DNA of 64,000 nt. Origin: CBDDIP01 sp965279405. GTDB lineage: Bacteria; Actinomycetota; Acidimicrobiia; Acidimicrobiales; Ilumatobacteraceae. Position 1 is the first letter of the stretch, and every line of letters begins with the position of its first letter. The translations under genes were made by a program, and so were the position numbers. Positions 1 to 8,332 of the stretch are shown here, one piece after another. Location: the NCBI GenBank assembly GCA_965279405.1, contig OZ257157.1, positions 3,906,001 to 3,970,000 of the forward strand, given 5' to 3'. Under the pieces are notes generated by a model, which worked only from the letters and a program-made list of their open reading frames with translations, was not told where the DNA came from and made no database searches.

Positions 1-27
1 GCCGTGATGGTGCCCACCACCATGTAG
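1..27 (+). CDS. 3' end of an unidentified gene (partial)
   Basis: Frame 1 is open from the first base and ends at TAG 25-27, giving the tail AVMVPTTM. A ribosome-binding-site-like AAGGAG follows at once, which suggests that a gene ended here. Only eight codons are visible, so neither the gene nor its product can be identified. It could equally be chance open frame. Confidence 0.3.
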   Translation, partial: AVMVPTTM

Positions 28-43
28 CTCCAAAGGAGAGCAG

Positions 44-118
44 ATGCCCGCTTCATGTGCCTCCCTGTCTGAGGAGTGGAAAAGGACCATCCACCCGCCG
101 AACACGCAGGATTCCTAG
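44..118 (+). CDS. possible 24-codon small ORF
   Basis: ATG at 44 is preceded by AAGGAG at 33-38 with a 5-base gap, one of the best Shine-Dalgarno matches in the window. The frame runs 24 codons to TAG (116-118) and gives a hydrophilic peptide with one Cys, two Trp/Lys-rich patches and no membrane segment. It sits about 80 bases before the GNAT-like gene, so it could be a leader peptide or a small protein. No family is recognised. The case rests on the ribosome binding site alone. Confidence 0.3.
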   Translation: MPASCASLSEEWKRTIHPPNTQDS

Positions 119-199
119 AGTAGCGCACAGACGGAGAATTCGCGCCACCAGTGTTGTATCGCGCGCGGGCCGTCACTCTCTACCCCCGGAGCCCACGCA

Positions 200-811
200 G
201 TGTTCGTCACACGGCATTCCAACATCACCGACCTCGTGCTCGGCGACAAGCTCTGGACCCTCTATGAGCTGGCCTACCGTGGCATGGCTGAGCAGGCCGT
301 GACCCGCGAGATGCTCTACCGGACCGAGTTCGACGAGGCGATCGCCGACTCGACCAACCGCATCTGGGTGGTCTGGGACGACCAGACCCCGGTCGGGATG
401 GCTTTGATCGCCACCGACGTCGGGTCCACCCGCTACATCAGCCGGGCCTACTTCGAGCACCACTACCCCGAGCACATGCGGCGCGACGCCGTGCACTACC
501 TCATGTGGATCGTCGTCCACCCGGCCTACGAGGCGCGCGGGGCGATCATTCGCATGGCTCGCGAGGGGCTGGCCCTGGAAGCTGCCGACGGCGTGCTGCT
601 GGTGTTCGACGTGCCGGAGAAGAACCAACCGCGCGACTCGGGTGGCCTGGCCGAGATGATGCTGCGGTTGGCGCGCATGCTGGGCACGGATGCGCCGGTG
701 CGCAAGCTCGAGACGCAGCGGTACTACGCCGTCGACTTCGCCCCGCAGCCGGCCCCGGTTGCCGAGGACGAGTCGGCGCAGCAACCGGCGTCCACGCGCG
801 CTCCGCTGTGA
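200..811 (+). CDS. GNAT-like N-acetyltransferase family protein
   Basis: This 203-residue protein starts at GTG 200. Its pattern of aromatic and acidic residues, with a central beta-strand stretch WIVVHPAYEARGAIIRMA (about residues 98-115), resembles the acetyl-CoA binding region of GNAT acetyltransferases. The canonical Q/R-x-x-G-x-G/A loop is not clear, so the family assignment is tentative. The last 20 residues are rich in Pro, Ala and Glu and look disordered. The gene ends 58 bases before phoH, in the same direction. No substrate can be inferred; the alternative is a conserved hypothetical protein. Confidence 0.6.
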   Translation: MFVTRHSNITDLVLGDKLWTLYELAYRGMAEQAVTREMLYRTEFDEAIADSTNRIWVVWDDQTPVGMALIATDVGSTRYISRAYFEHHYPEHMRRDAVHYLMWIVVHPAYEARGAIIRMAREGLALEAADGVLLVFDVPEKNQPRDSGGLAEMMLRLARMLGTDAPVRKLETQRYYAVDFAPQPAPVAEDESAQQPASTRAPL

Positions 812-853
812 GCCCGATGTGGTTCGTCGCGCCGCCACGCGGCCGCGATTCGC

Positions 854-859
854 TACCGT
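854..859 (+). promoter_or_regulatory. candidate -10 element (TACCGT) for phoH
   Basis: TACCGT lies 10 bases before the phoH ATG, with AGGAAG (860-865) between them. Transcription would start only a few bases before the start codon. It is one of the repeated TAnnnT elements in this window. Confidence 0.4.
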
Positions 860-869
860 AGGAAGCCAC

Positions 870-1874
870 ATGAGTCCAACTCCGGGCCAAGCGAGTCCGC
901 TCACCACGACCGCAACGGTCATCGTGCCCGGCGCGCACCTCATGCCCGCGTTGGTGGGCACGCGCGACGCACACCTGCGCCAGATCGAACGGGCCTTCCC
1001 GAACGTGTCCGTCGTCGTTCGTGGCAACGAGGTCACGATCGATTCACTCACGCCCGGGCCGCAGGCCGAACAGGTCGGCCGCTTGTTCGAGGAGCTCGTC
1101 GTGCTGCTGCAGCGCGGACAGCACCTCGACGAGGCGAGCCTCGGTCGTTCGATCGCGATGGTGCTCGACGACGAGCGGCCGAGCGCGGTGCTGACCGACG
1201 ACATCATGCGCGGCGCGAAGGGCAAGCCGGTGCGGCCGAAGACAGCCGGGCAGAAGCGCTACATCGACGCCATCCGCGAGAACGTGATCACCTTCGGGCT
1301 CGGGCCGGCGGGCACCGGCAAGAGCTGGTTGGCCGTGGCCATGGCCGTGCAGGCGCTGCAGTCCAAGCAGGTGGCGCGGATCATCCTCACCCGTCCTGCC
1401 GTCGAGGCCGGCGAGCGGCTCGGCTTCCTTCCCGGCGACCTGATGGCCAAGATCGATCCGTACCTCCGACCGCTGTACGACGCGCTGTACGACATGGTCG
1501 AGCCGGAGGGCGCGCAGCGGTTGCTGGAGCGCCAGGCAGTGGAAGTCGCGCCGTTGGCGTTCATGCGCGGCCGAACGCTGAACAGCAGCTTCATCATCCT
1601 CGACGAGGCGCAGAACGCCACGCCCGAGCAGATGAAGATGTTCCTCACCCGCATCGGCTTCGGTTCGAAGGTCGTCGTCACCGGCGACACGACGCAGGTC
1701 GACGTGCCCGACGGCCGCAGCGGTCTGCTCGGGTTGGAGCGCACGCTCACGGGCATCGAAGGTCTCGCCTTCGTGCACCTCGGTGCGGGCGACGTCGTGC
1801 GACACCGGATCGTCGCCGACATCGTCGCCGCGTACGAGCGGTCGGATTCGTCGAAGGGCAATGCGAGTGCCTGA
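870..1874 (+). CDS. phoH: PhoH family ATPase
   Basis: This 334-residue PhoH-like P-loop ATPase is probably a cytoplasmic RNA-linked NTPase; the exact substrate is not settled for the family. The Walker A motif GPAGTGKS is at about residues 145-152 and the Walker B motif FIILDEAQN at about 241-249, followed by VVTGDTTQVD. The N-terminal 100 residues match the usual PhoH extension with a KH-like patch. The start is ATG 870, supported by AGGAAG just upstream and by the position of the first conserved region; the frame stays open further upstream without homology. It overlaps ybeY by 14 bases. phoH-ybeY is a common bacterial pair tied to RNA metabolism and ribosome quality control. Confidence 0.93.
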   Translation: MSPTPGQASPLTTTATVIVPGAHLMPALVGTRDAHLRQIERAFPNVSVVVRGNEVTIDSLTPGPQAEQVGRLFEELVVLLQRGQHLDEASLGRSIAMVLDDERPSAVLTDDIMRGAKGKPVRPKTAGQKRYIDAIRENVITFGLGPAGTGKSWLAVAMAVQALQSKQVARIILTRPAVEAGERLGFLPGDLMAKIDPYLRPLYDALYDMVEPEGAQRLLERQAVEVAPLAFMRGRTLNSSFIILDEAQNATPEQMKMFLTRIGFGSKVVVTGDTTQVDVPDGRSGLLGLERTLTGIEGLAFVHLGAGDVVRHRIVADIVAAYERSDSSKGNASA

Positions 1875-2475
1875 GCTCGGACGCCCGCGTCTGGGCGCGA
1901 AACCGAAGGTCGGTGGCGAAGGCGAGCCCGAGGTGTTCGTCGCCGACGAGCAGAGCGCCGTGCCGATCGACCTCGAGCGCTGGCAACGCCTGGCCACCGC
2001 TGTGCTGCACGCCGAGGGCGTGCGCGGCCTCGCCGAGCTGGCGGTGATCTTCGTCTCCACCGACGAGATGGCCGAGCTCAACGAGGCGCACATGGGCAAG
2101 CAGGGCACCACGGACGTCCTCGCCTTTCCGATCGACGTCAGCCCGCACCACGCCGAAGCGATGGTCGTGCTGGCCGACCCCGTGCCCACGCGCGGGCCCG
2201 ACCGTGCGCCGCCCGATCCGTCCGACATCCCGCTGCTGCTCGGCGATGTCGTCGTCTGCCCGGCCGTGGCGGTTGCCCAGGCGCCGACGCACGCCGGCAC
2301 GGTCGACGACGAGCTGGCGCTCCTCGTCGTGCACGGCATCCTCCACGTGCTCGGCTTCGACCACGCCGAAGAGGACGAGCGAACGCGGATGCGGTCGCGC
2401 GAACTGGCGTTGCTCGAGGCGCATCATTGGAACGGTCCGGCCCCCGAGGGCTTCCGTCAGGAGCAGCCCGAGTGA
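1861..2475 (+). CDS. ybeY: endoribonuclease YbeY (16S rRNA maturation)
   Basis: YbeY is a zinc-dependent single-strand endoribonuclease needed for 16S rRNA 3' end maturation and ribosome quality control. The signature HGILHVLGFDH, with the three metal-binding histidines, is at about residues 158-168. The upstream motif TTDVLAFPID is also typical. The protein is 204 residues, longer than the usual 150-180, because of an N-terminal extension of about 35 residues and a loop rich in Pro and Asp after the second strand. ATG 1861 overlaps the end of phoH; a later start would remove the non-conserved extension. Its stop overlaps the next start (GTGA), which implies translational coupling. Confidence 0.93.
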   Translation: MRVPELGRPRLGAKPKVGGEGEPEVFVADEQSAVPIDLERWQRLATAVLHAEGVRGLAELAVIFVSTDEMAELNEAHMGKQGTTDVLAFPIDVSPHHAEAMVVLADPVPTRGPDRAPPDPSDIPLLLGDVVVCPAVAVAQAPTHAGTVDDELALLVVHGILHVLGFDHAEEDERTRMRSRELALLEAHHWNGPAPEGFRQEQPE

Positions 2476-3776
2476 TCGCCATCTCCACCGTCGACGTCTG
2501 GATGATGGTGGCCATCGTCATCCTGCTGCTGATGCTGATGTACCTCGCCGTCGCCGAGACGGCGATCAACCGCATCTCTCGCGTCAAGGCCCAGGCGATG
2601 TCGGATCAGAAGCCGTCGAAGGCGGCGACGTCGCTCGTGCGGCTCGTGTCGCACCCCGAGCGCTTCATCAACCCGTTGCTCGTGACGGTGTCGTTCCTCC
2701 AGATCGGTCAGGCGTTCCTCACCTCGCTCGTCGCCGATCGGTTGTTCGGCACGGCTGGCGTGGTCGCCGGTTTCGTGCTCAACGTCGTCGTCTTCTTCGT
2801 CGTGTCCGAGGCGATGCCGAAGACGTGGGCGGTGCTCCGCCCCGAGCGCGCCGCGCTGGCCACAGCTCGTCTCACCGAGAAGCTCGTCGGCTTCGCGCCG
2901 TTGCGCGGGATCTCCAAGGGCCTCATCGGGCTGACCAACGTGCTGCTGCCCGGCAAGGGGTTGAAGGAAGGGCCGTTCGTCAGCGAGCAGGAGCTGCTCG
3001 GCATCGTCGAGGCCGCGGCCGACGACGACGTGATCGAGCACTCCGAGCGCGAGCTGATCGAGAGCATCATCGAGTTCGGCGACACCGTTGCCCGCGAGGT
3101 GATGACGCCGCGGCCCGACATGGCGATCGTCGAGCACGACGCCACGGTCACCGAAGCGCTCGACCGTGCCATCGAGCACGGCTTCAGCCGGATGCCGGTG
3201 CTCAACACCGATCACGACGGCGACGTCGTCGGCCTGGCGTACACGAAGGACCTGATGCGCGCCGAGCGCGAAGGCGGCGGTGCGCGACCCGTCACCGAGC
3301 TCGTGCGCGCGGTGCGCTTCATCCCCGAGAACAAACCGCTCAACCGGCTGATGCGCGAGATGCAGGCGGAGAAGTTCCACCTCGCGCTGGTGGTCGACGA
3401 GTACGGCGCGATCGCCGGGTTGATCACGTTGGAGGACTGCCTCGAAGAGCTCGTCGGCGAGATCGTCGACGAGTACGACGAGGAGGAGACCGAGGTGCAG
3501 CGCCTCGGCGACGGTGCGTTCCTCATCGAGGGCTCGATGAGCGTCGGCGACCTCAACGACCTGCTCGACATCACCTTGCCCGACGACGACTGGGACACGG
3601 TGGGCGGGTTCCTGTTCGGCACGCTCGGCCACGTGCCCGAGGAGGGCGAGTCGCTGCACGAGCAGGGCTGGCTGTTCAAGGTGGCCGAGATGGAAGGCCG
3701 TCGCGTGCGTCGGGTGCGCATCGACGTCGACCCGGACGCAGCCCACTCGTCCGACGACCAGGACGACGACGACTGA
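2472..3776 (+). CDS. CNNM/CorC-type hemolysin-family membrane protein with CBS pair
   Basis: This 434-residue membrane protein belongs to the CNNM/CorC (DUF21-CBS-CBS-CorC_HlyC) family, linked to magnesium and divalent cation efflux. The first membrane helix is at residues 8-30 and further helices run to about residue 140. The CBS pair follows (REVMTPRPDMAIVE near residue 210; LALVVDEYGAIAGLITLEDCLEEL near 310-330), then the acidic CorC_HlyC domain. The C-terminus ends in an Asp-rich tail. GTG 2472 overlaps the ybeY stop as GTGA. phoH-ybeY-CNNM is a conserved order in many bacteria, often followed by era, which here lies 25 kb away. Confidence 0.9.
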   Translation: MIAISTVDVWMMVAIVILLLMLMYLAVAETAINRISRVKAQAMSDQKPSKAATSLVRLVSHPERFINPLLVTVSFLQIGQAFLTSLVADRLFGTAGVVAGFVLNVVVFFVVSEAMPKTWAVLRPERAALATARLTEKLVGFAPLRGISKGLIGLTNVLLPGKGLKEGPFVSEQELLGIVEAAADDDVIEHSERELIESIIEFGDTVAREVMTPRPDMAIVEHDATVTEALDRAIEHGFSRMPVLNTDHDGDVVGLAYTKDLMRAEREGGGARPVTELVRAVRFIPENKPLNRLMREMQAEKFHLALVVDEYGAIAGLITLEDCLEELVGEIVDEYDEEETEVQRLGDGAFLIEGSMSVGDLNDLLDITLPDDDWDTVGGFLFGTLGHVPEEGESLHEQGWLFKVAEMEGRRVRRVRIDVDPDAAHSSDDQDDDD

Positions 3777-3780
3777 GCAC

Positions 3781-3786
3781 TAGGTT
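3781..3786 (+). promoter_or_regulatory. candidate -10 element (TAGGTT) for the SDR gene
   Basis: TAGGTT is separated from GTG 3794 by 7 bases, which would put the transcription start on the start codon. No Shine-Dalgarno is seen. This supports GTG 3794 as the start. Confidence 0.5.
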
Positions 3787-3793
3787 CGCCGAC

Positions 3794-4543
3794 GTGCAGA
3801 TCTCACTCGAAGGCAAGGTCGCGCTGGTCACCGGCGCATCGAAGGGCATTGGCAAGGCGATCGCGGCGCAGTTCGTCGCGTCCGGCGCGAAGGTGATGCT
3901 CACCTCGCGCAAGCTCGACCAGTTGGAAGCCGCAGCGGCCGAGATCGGCGGCGAGACCGCGGTGTTCGCCGGCAACGCCGGCGACGTCGATGTCGCCAAG
4001 GCGTGCATCGCAGCAACGATCGAGCGGTTCGGCGGGCTCGACATCCTCGTCAACAACGCGGCCACCAACCCGCACAACGGGCCGACCCTGTCGGTCGACG
4101 AGGGCCGCTTCGACAAGACCTTCCAGGTGAACCTGCGCGGGCCGGTGTTCTGGTGCAAGGCCGCGTACGAGGCGGCGATGAAGGACAAGCCCGGGGTGAT
4201 CATCAACATCGCCTCGGTGGGCGGGTTGCGCGCCGACGGTGGCGTGATCGGCGTGTACAACCTGACCAAGGCGGCGCTGGTGCACCTGACTGCTCAGCTC
4301 GGTGGCGAGATCGGGCCGACGCGAGTGGTGGGCATCGCTCCCGGCCTGGTGAAGACCGACTTCGCCGCCTACCTCGTGGAGAACTTCGGCGACCGGCTCG
4401 CCGCGCAGATGCCGACTCGCCGCCTCGGCGAGCCCGAGGACATCGCCAACCTGGCCACCTTCCTCGCCTCGGACGCCGCCAGCTGGATCACCGGCGAGAC
4501 CTACGTCATCGACGGCGGCGCCGGCGTCCGCGGCGCCACCTGA
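3794..4543 (+). CDS. SDR family NAD(P)-dependent oxidoreductase
   Basis: This is a classical short-chain dehydrogenase/reductase of 249 residues. It has the Rossmann motif TGASKGIG at about residues 12-19, NNAA in the central strand, a catalytic Ser in IINIASVGG and the YxxxK pair Y155/K159. The C-terminal DGGAGVRG is the usual SDR end. The family reduces or oxidises carbonyl/hydroxyl groups; sequence alone does not give the substrate. GTG 3794 is chosen because it precedes the first conserved strand (GKVALVTG) by nine residues and has a -10-like hexamer 7 bases upstream. Confidence 0.9.
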   Translation: MQISLEGKVALVTGASKGIGKAIAAQFVASGAKVMLTSRKLDQLEAAAAEIGGETAVFAGNAGDVDVAKACIAATIERFGGLDILVNNAATNPHNGPTLSVDEGRFDKTFQVNLRGPVFWCKAAYEAAMKDKPGVIINIASVGGLRADGGVIGVYNLTKAALVHLTAQLGGEIGPTRVVGIAPGLVKTDFAAYLVENFGDRLAAQMPTRRLGEPEDIANLATFLASDAASWITGETYVIDGGAGVRGAT

Positions 4544-4570
4544 CCCGCCCGCCCCAGCGAGTGCGTTCGC

Positions 4571-4613
4571 GCGATGAGGTGTGAGCGGCCATTCGCCGCC
4601 TGTTCCTCATCGC
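4571..4613 (+). terminator. interrupted hairpin after the SDR gene
   Basis: GCGATGAGG (4571-4579) pairs with CCTCATCGC (4605-4613). Inside it GCGGC (4585-4589) pairs with GCCGC (4595-4599). It starts 28 bases after the SDR stop and lacks a U-tract. A terminator or mRNA 3'-end stabiliser is the likely role. Confidence 0.5.
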
Positions 4614-4629
4614 ATCGCGTTGCCCACCC

Positions 4630-4676
4630 GCGAGGTGAGAGGTGAGTGCCCATGGACCGCACATCGCTCACCTCGC
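4630..4676. repeat. 10-bp inverted repeat
   Basis: GCGAGGTGAG (4630-4639) and CTCACCTCGC (4667-4676) are perfect complements with a 27-base loop. It could be a second hairpin terminator facing the minus-strand genes. Confidence 0.45.
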
Positions 4677-4740
4677 TGTCGATGCGTTCGAACCTGGTGA
4701 GTGGTGAGTGCCCATGCGCCGCACATCTCTTACCGCGCTG
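4641..4740 (+). repeat. imperfect direct repeat, two 38-base copies
   Basis: The copies are 4641-4678 and 4703-4740. Both begin GGTGAGTGCCCATG, share CGCACATC and end CGCTG. The period is 62 bases. The first copy also forms part of the inverted repeat 4630-4676. No function is evident. Confidence 0.5.
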
Positions 4741-4832
4741 AGGAGTTCCGCCTCGAGGTGACCAGTGCGCGGTCTGCAGCGGCTCGTTCGGTCGACGAAC
4801 CAGCCAGGTCGGCCCCGATCCAACGGTTCTCG

Positions 4833-5102
4833 TCAGTCGACATCGGTCAACCTCCAGAACCTCACGCTGACGACGGCGGCGCCGATGATCGACGCGACGG
4901 CAGTGCCGATCCGCCCGACGACGGACATGTGGCCGGGAACGAGGTAGCCGGCGACGCCGACGCAGGTCGCCGCGATCGTGATGACCAGTTGGTGCCCTCG
5001 GCGAGACATCCAGAACGCGTTGCGGTTGAGCAGCTTGGCCACGTCGCGGGACGGCGGCGGCGCTGCGTCGTCCGGTTCGGTGGCGTCAGATGTGCCAGGC
5101 AT
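4833..5102 (-). CDS. small two-helix membrane protein of unknown function
   Basis: This 89-residue protein has a polar N-terminus rich in Asp and Pro (residues 1-20) and a basic patch NRNAFWMSRRGHQ. Two predicted membrane helices follow, at about 38-57 and 62-81. ATG 5102 lies inside the last codons of the upstream MFS gene (17-base overlap), so it is probably translated from the same transcript. No domain family is recognised. It might be a small partner of the transporter, but only the position suggests that. Confidence 0.65.
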   Translation of the reverse strand: MPGTSDATEPDDAAPPPSRDVAKLLNRNAFWMSRRGHQLVITIAATCVGVAGYLVPGHMSVVGRIGTAVASIIGAAVVSVRFWRLTDVD

Positions 5103-6396
5103 CCCAGGGTTCGCGTTCGATGCTGGGCGGGGTGTCGTCGCGGCTGGTGTCGCGGCGTTCGGCTTTGGCCGTCTCGAGCCGTGCCGGGGTGACGGTGCGC
5201 AGCAGGATCAGCAGGGCGATGAACACCACCCCGGCACCGACGAAGTAGGGCGCGCGCAACCCGAAGGTCGTGGCCACCTGGCCGCCGATCGCCGCCCCGA
5301 GCGGGATCGTGCCGAAGGCGAACCAGCGGTAGACGCTGTTGACCCGGCCGAACAGGTGGTTGGGGACGATCGACTGCCGCAGCGAGACGGTGACCACGTT
5401 CCAGATCGTCGCCGCGAGCGCCTCGATCGCCGCGATCAGGGTGATGAACCACGTCACCGGCACGAGTCCGACGGCCAGCAGGGTGAGGATCCAGATGATC
5501 GCCGAGGTGTACAGCGCGAAGAGCTGTCCGACCCGGGCGACGACGCGGTCACCGATGAGCCCGCCGACGACGGCACCGATGCCCATCGCCCCGACGAGGA
5601 CGCCGAACCAGCGCTCGCTGATGCCGACGACGTCCTTGGCGAAGAGCACGAAGATCGCCTGCGACATCTGGAACCCGAGGTTGGTCAGGCTGAGCGCGAT
5701 CGCCAGGCCGCGCAGCAACCGGTTGCGCCACAGCCAGCGCAGGCCGCTGCGCACCTCCGAGTACAGCGACCGGTTGGTGCCGGTCGGCTGTGCCGTGCGG
5801 AACGAGCCGCTGATCGACTTCACCAGGAGCACGGCGACGAGGAAGCTGATTGCATCGAAGCCGAACGGGATCCACAGCGCGATCGCGAACAGGACGCTGC
5901 CGAGCGGTGTGCCGATGAACGTGTTGGCGGCGATCTCGGCGGAGTAGCGGCGGCCGTTGGCGCGTTCGAGGCCCTGCACCGGGACGATGGCCGGCACGAT
6001 CGCCTGCGACGCGTTGTCGAAGAAGACCTCGGCGATCCCCAGGCACAGGGCGATGACCCACAGCATCCAGATCTCGGTGCGGCCGGTGGCGACGACGATC
6101 GCAAGAACACCAACGACGAGGGCGCGGAAGGTGTCGGCGCGGATGAGCACGGTGCGCCGATCGGTGCGATCGATCAACGCGCCGATCGGCAGCGCGAACA
6201 GCAGGTAGGGCAGCGCTGCGAAGGTGCCGACGAGCGAGATCGCTCTGGGCGAGTCGGTGATCCGCGCTGCGAGCAACGGGAGCGCGACGAGGAAGACACC
6301 GTCACCGAGGTTGGAGATCGTGCTGGCGGTCCACAACCGCCAGTACGCCGCGGGGAGTCGAACCTTGTCTGGCTTGACCGTGCCGGACTTGCTCAC
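5086..6396 (-). CDS. MFS transporter
   Basis: This 436-residue major facilitator belongs to the macrolide/enterobactin-exporter-like group. Hydrophobic helices run throughout, and the loop motif GALIDRTDRRTVL lies between helices 2 and 3, matching the MFS signature G-x-x-x-D-R-x-x-R. A long loop splits the N and C halves near residue 205. GTG 6396 overlaps the upstream SDR stop (GTGA), so it is translationally coupled. The C-terminal 45 residues are charged and cytoplasmic. Efflux is likely; the substrate is unknown. Confidence 0.88.
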   Translation of the reverse strand: MSKSGTVKPDKVRLPAAYWRLWTASTISNLGDGVFLVALPLLAARITDSPRAISLVGTFAALPYLLFALPIGALIDRTDRRTVLIRADTFRALVVGVLAIVVATGRTEIWMLWVIALCLGIAEVFFDNASQAIVPAIVPVQGLERANGRRYSAEIAANTFIGTPLGSVLFAIALWIPFGFDAISFLVAVLLVKSISGSFRTAQPTGTNRSLYSEVRSGLRWLWRNRLLRGLAIALSLTNLGFQMSQAIFVLFAKDVVGISERWFGVLVGAMGIGAVVGGLIGDRVVARVGQLFALYTSAIIWILTLLAVGLVPVTWFITLIAAIEALAATIWNVVTVSLRQSIVPNHLFGRVNSVYRWFAFGTIPLGAAIGGQVATTFGLRAPYFVGAGVVFIALLILLRTVTPARLETAKAERRDTSRDDTPPSIEREPWDAWHI

Positions 6397-7202
6397 GAAC
6401 CGCGTCGATCGGCCGGGGCCGCGTCGCCGGACAGGCGGGCGAAGGCGCCGGGTAGGTCGGGGTAGCGCTTCGTCGATGCGCCGCCGTCCACCGAGTGGAA
6501 CGCGCCGCTGACGTAGGCGGCATCGTCGGAGGCGAGGAACAGCGCGACCGCGGCGATGTCGTCGGGGGTGGCGAAGCGGCCGAGCGTGGTGTTCTCGATG
6601 AACTCCTCGACGACACCCGGCACCATCCAGAACGCGGCGGTGGCGTTCGTCTCGACGAGCCCGGGAGCGATCGTGTTGACGCGGATCTGGCGGTGCCCGA
6701 GCTCCATCGCGGCGACCTTCGTCAGCATCGCCACGCCGGCTTTCGCCGCGCAGTACGCGCCCATCCCCTCGGCCGGCTGGATGGCGTTGAGCGAGGCGAT
6801 GTTGATGATCGAGCCACCGTCGTTCATGGCCCGACCGGCGTGCTTCACGGTGAGGAACACGCCGGTGAGGCAGAGGTCGATGATCTCCTGCCACGCCTCC
6901 AAGGGATGATCGACGATCGGGCTGAAGGTGCCCTTGCCGGCGTTGGCGACGGCGATGTCGAGTCCGCCGATCGGCGCCGCCAACGCGCACAGCGCAGCGA
7001 TCGAGTCCTCGCTGGTGACGTCGCAGCGCGCCGGGACGATGGCCGATCCGAGCTCGGTGGCCAGACGTTCGAGTCCGGTGTCGTCGATGTCGCCGGCGAT
7101 GACCGTGGCGCCTTCCGCGACGAACCGAGTGCAGATCGCCTTGCCGATGCCGGATGCCGCGCCAGTGACCAGCGCAACCTTCCCCGTGAGTCGTTCTCCC
7201 AT
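6393..7202 (-). CDS. SDR family oxidoreductase
   Basis: This 269-residue SDR carries TGAASGIG (residues 13-20), the NAG motif (about 87-89), catalytic Ser137, Tyr150 and Lys154, and the C-terminal PG...T segment. It resembles FabG/3-hydroxyacyl or alcohol dehydrogenases acting with NAD(P)H. ATG 7202 has TAACGT at 7217-7212, 9 bases upstream, a plausible -10 element. It is followed by the MFS gene with a 4-base overlap, so the two form a short operon. Confidence 0.9.
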   Translation of the reverse strand: MGERLTGKVALVTGAASGIGKAICTRFVAEGATVIAGDIDDTGLERLATELGSAIVPARCDVTSEDSIAALCALAAPIGGLDIAVANAGKGTFSPIVDHPLEAWQEIIDLCLTGVFLTVKHAGRAMNDGGSIINIASLNAIQPAEGMGAYCAAKAGVAMLTKVAAMELGHRQIRVNTIAPGLVETNATAAFWMVPGVVEEFIENTTLGRFATPDDIAAVALFLASDDAAYVSGAFHSVDGGASTKRYPDLPGAFARLSGDAAPADRRGS

Positions 7203-7214
7203 GCGCGGCCGACG

Positions 7215-8324
7215 TTACTGGCTGCCCGTGAGCCGACCGCGGGACACCTTGCCGAGCGCGGTTCGAGGGATCTCCTCGACGAAGCGCAGCTCCTTGGGGG
7301 CCATGAACGCGGGCAGGCTCTCGGCGACGTGAAGACGCAGGTCGGCGAGGGTCGGCGGGGTCGGTCCGGGCACCACCCAGGCGACGACGCGCGCTCCCCA
7401 CTCCTCGTCGGGCACGCCGGCGATGGCGCAGTCGACGACGCCCGTCGCGGTGCGCAGCGTCGCCTCGACCGTGTCGGGCCACACGTTCTCGCCACCGGTG
7501 ACGATCAGGTCGCCGCGGCGCCCCTCGACGTACAGCAGCCCGTCGGCGTCGACGTGCCCGAGGTCGCCCGTGGCGAGCCAGCCATCGGCGGTGATCGGCG
7601 ACGTTCCATCGCGGTAGCGACGCAGCAGCATCGGACCGCGCAGCTGCACCTCGCCGTCGACGATGCGCACCTCCACGCCGTCGAGCGGGCGACGGTCGTA
7701 CACCACACCGCCGCCGGACTCCGTCAGCCCGTAGGTGGTCACGGCGTTCGGCGGCAGGGACGCCGGCGGTCGAGCACCGCCGACGACGATCACACGGAAC
7801 AGCTCCGCTCGGATGCGTCCGAGCGCAGTCGCGACCAACGACACCGCCGTGGCGCCCCCGCCTGCGGCTCGTTCGACGGCATCCGCGTCGAACCCGTCGT
7901 GCACGACGAGACGCGTGCCGGTTGCCAGTGCACGGGTGACGACGCCCAGCCCGCCGACGTGGGAGAGCGGCAGGCAGGCGAGCCACACGTCGTCGGCGGT
8001 GATGCCGAGTCGTGCCGATGTCGCCACCGCGGACGCGGCCACCGCGTCGTGGGCCAGGATCACGCCCTTCGGCGTGCCCGTCGATCCACTGGTTGCCATC
8101 ACCAGCGCGTCGCCGGGTTCGATCGGTTCTCCGCCGTCGAGCGGGTGCTCGCCATCGATGTCGACGAGGATGGCCGGCCGCATCGCGGCCAGCAGGGCTG
8201 CGCGCGCCGGGGGTGGGAGCCGCCGATCGATCGGCATCGCCGCGTCGCCGCGGGCCCACACGCGCTGCAGCGCCTCGACGAACGCGGCTCCACCCGGGAG
8301 GTCCAGCGCGACGAGCTCGTTCAT
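7215..8324 (-). CDS. menE: o-succinylbenzoate-CoA ligase (menaquinone synthesis)
   Basis: This compact 369-residue AMP-forming ligase has the P-loop ATSGSTGTPKG (about residues 77-87), the GLTES adenylate motif, the ATGDLGHVDADG hinge region and the C-terminal catalytic Lys in TALGKVSRG. MenE activates o-succinylbenzoate to its CoA thioester. The short length and the divergent menA neighbour support MenE over a general FadD. ATG 8324 is preferred over 8369 because TAGCGT (8338-8333) lies 8 bases upstream. The gene ends 12 bases before the SDR start. Confidence 0.85.
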   Translation of the reverse strand: MNELVALDLPGGAAFVEALQRVWARGDAAMPIDRRLPPPARAALLAAMRPAILVDIDGEHPLDGGEPIEPGDALVMATSGSTGTPKGVILAHDAVAASAVATSARLGITADDVWLACLPLSHVGGLGVVTRALATGTRLVVHDGFDADAVERAAGGGATAVSLVATALGRIRAELFRVIVVGGARPPASLPPNAVTTYGLTESGGGVVYDRRPLDGVEVRIVDGEVQLRGPMLLRRYRDGTSPITADGWLATGDLGHVDADGLLYVEGRRGDLIVTGGENVWPDTVEATLRTATGVVDCAIAGVPDEEWGARVVAWVVPGPTPPTLADLRLHVAESLPAFMAPKELRFVEEIPRTALGKVSRGRLTGSQ

Positions 8325-8332
8325 CGCCTCGC

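Larger units (their letters stand above)
4544..4832. other. 289-base gene-free gap between convergent genes
   Basis: No convincing gene is seen here. The gap holds two hairpins (4571-4613 and 4630-4676) and a 38-base imperfect direct repeat (4641-4678 and 4703-4740). It separates the plus-strand SDR from a minus-strand run, so a bidirectional transcription stop is a reasonable role. Confidence 0.6.

Noticed and set aside
173..1225. Long minus-strand open frame opposite the GNAT-like and phoH genes
   Set aside because: It is the antisense shadow of phoH; its translation is Arg/His/Val-rich with no domain, while the plus strand has clear Walker motifs.
2204..3790. Upstream extension of the 779-codon frame that contains the SDR
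   Set aside because: This part is an out-of-frame shadow of ybeY and the CNNM gene, full of Arg repeats. The real protein begins at GTG 3794.
4978..6465. 495-codon plus-strand open frame
   Set aside because: It is the antisense of the MFS gene; the translation is Asp/Arg/Gly-rich without membrane segments, while the minus strand gives a clear transporter.
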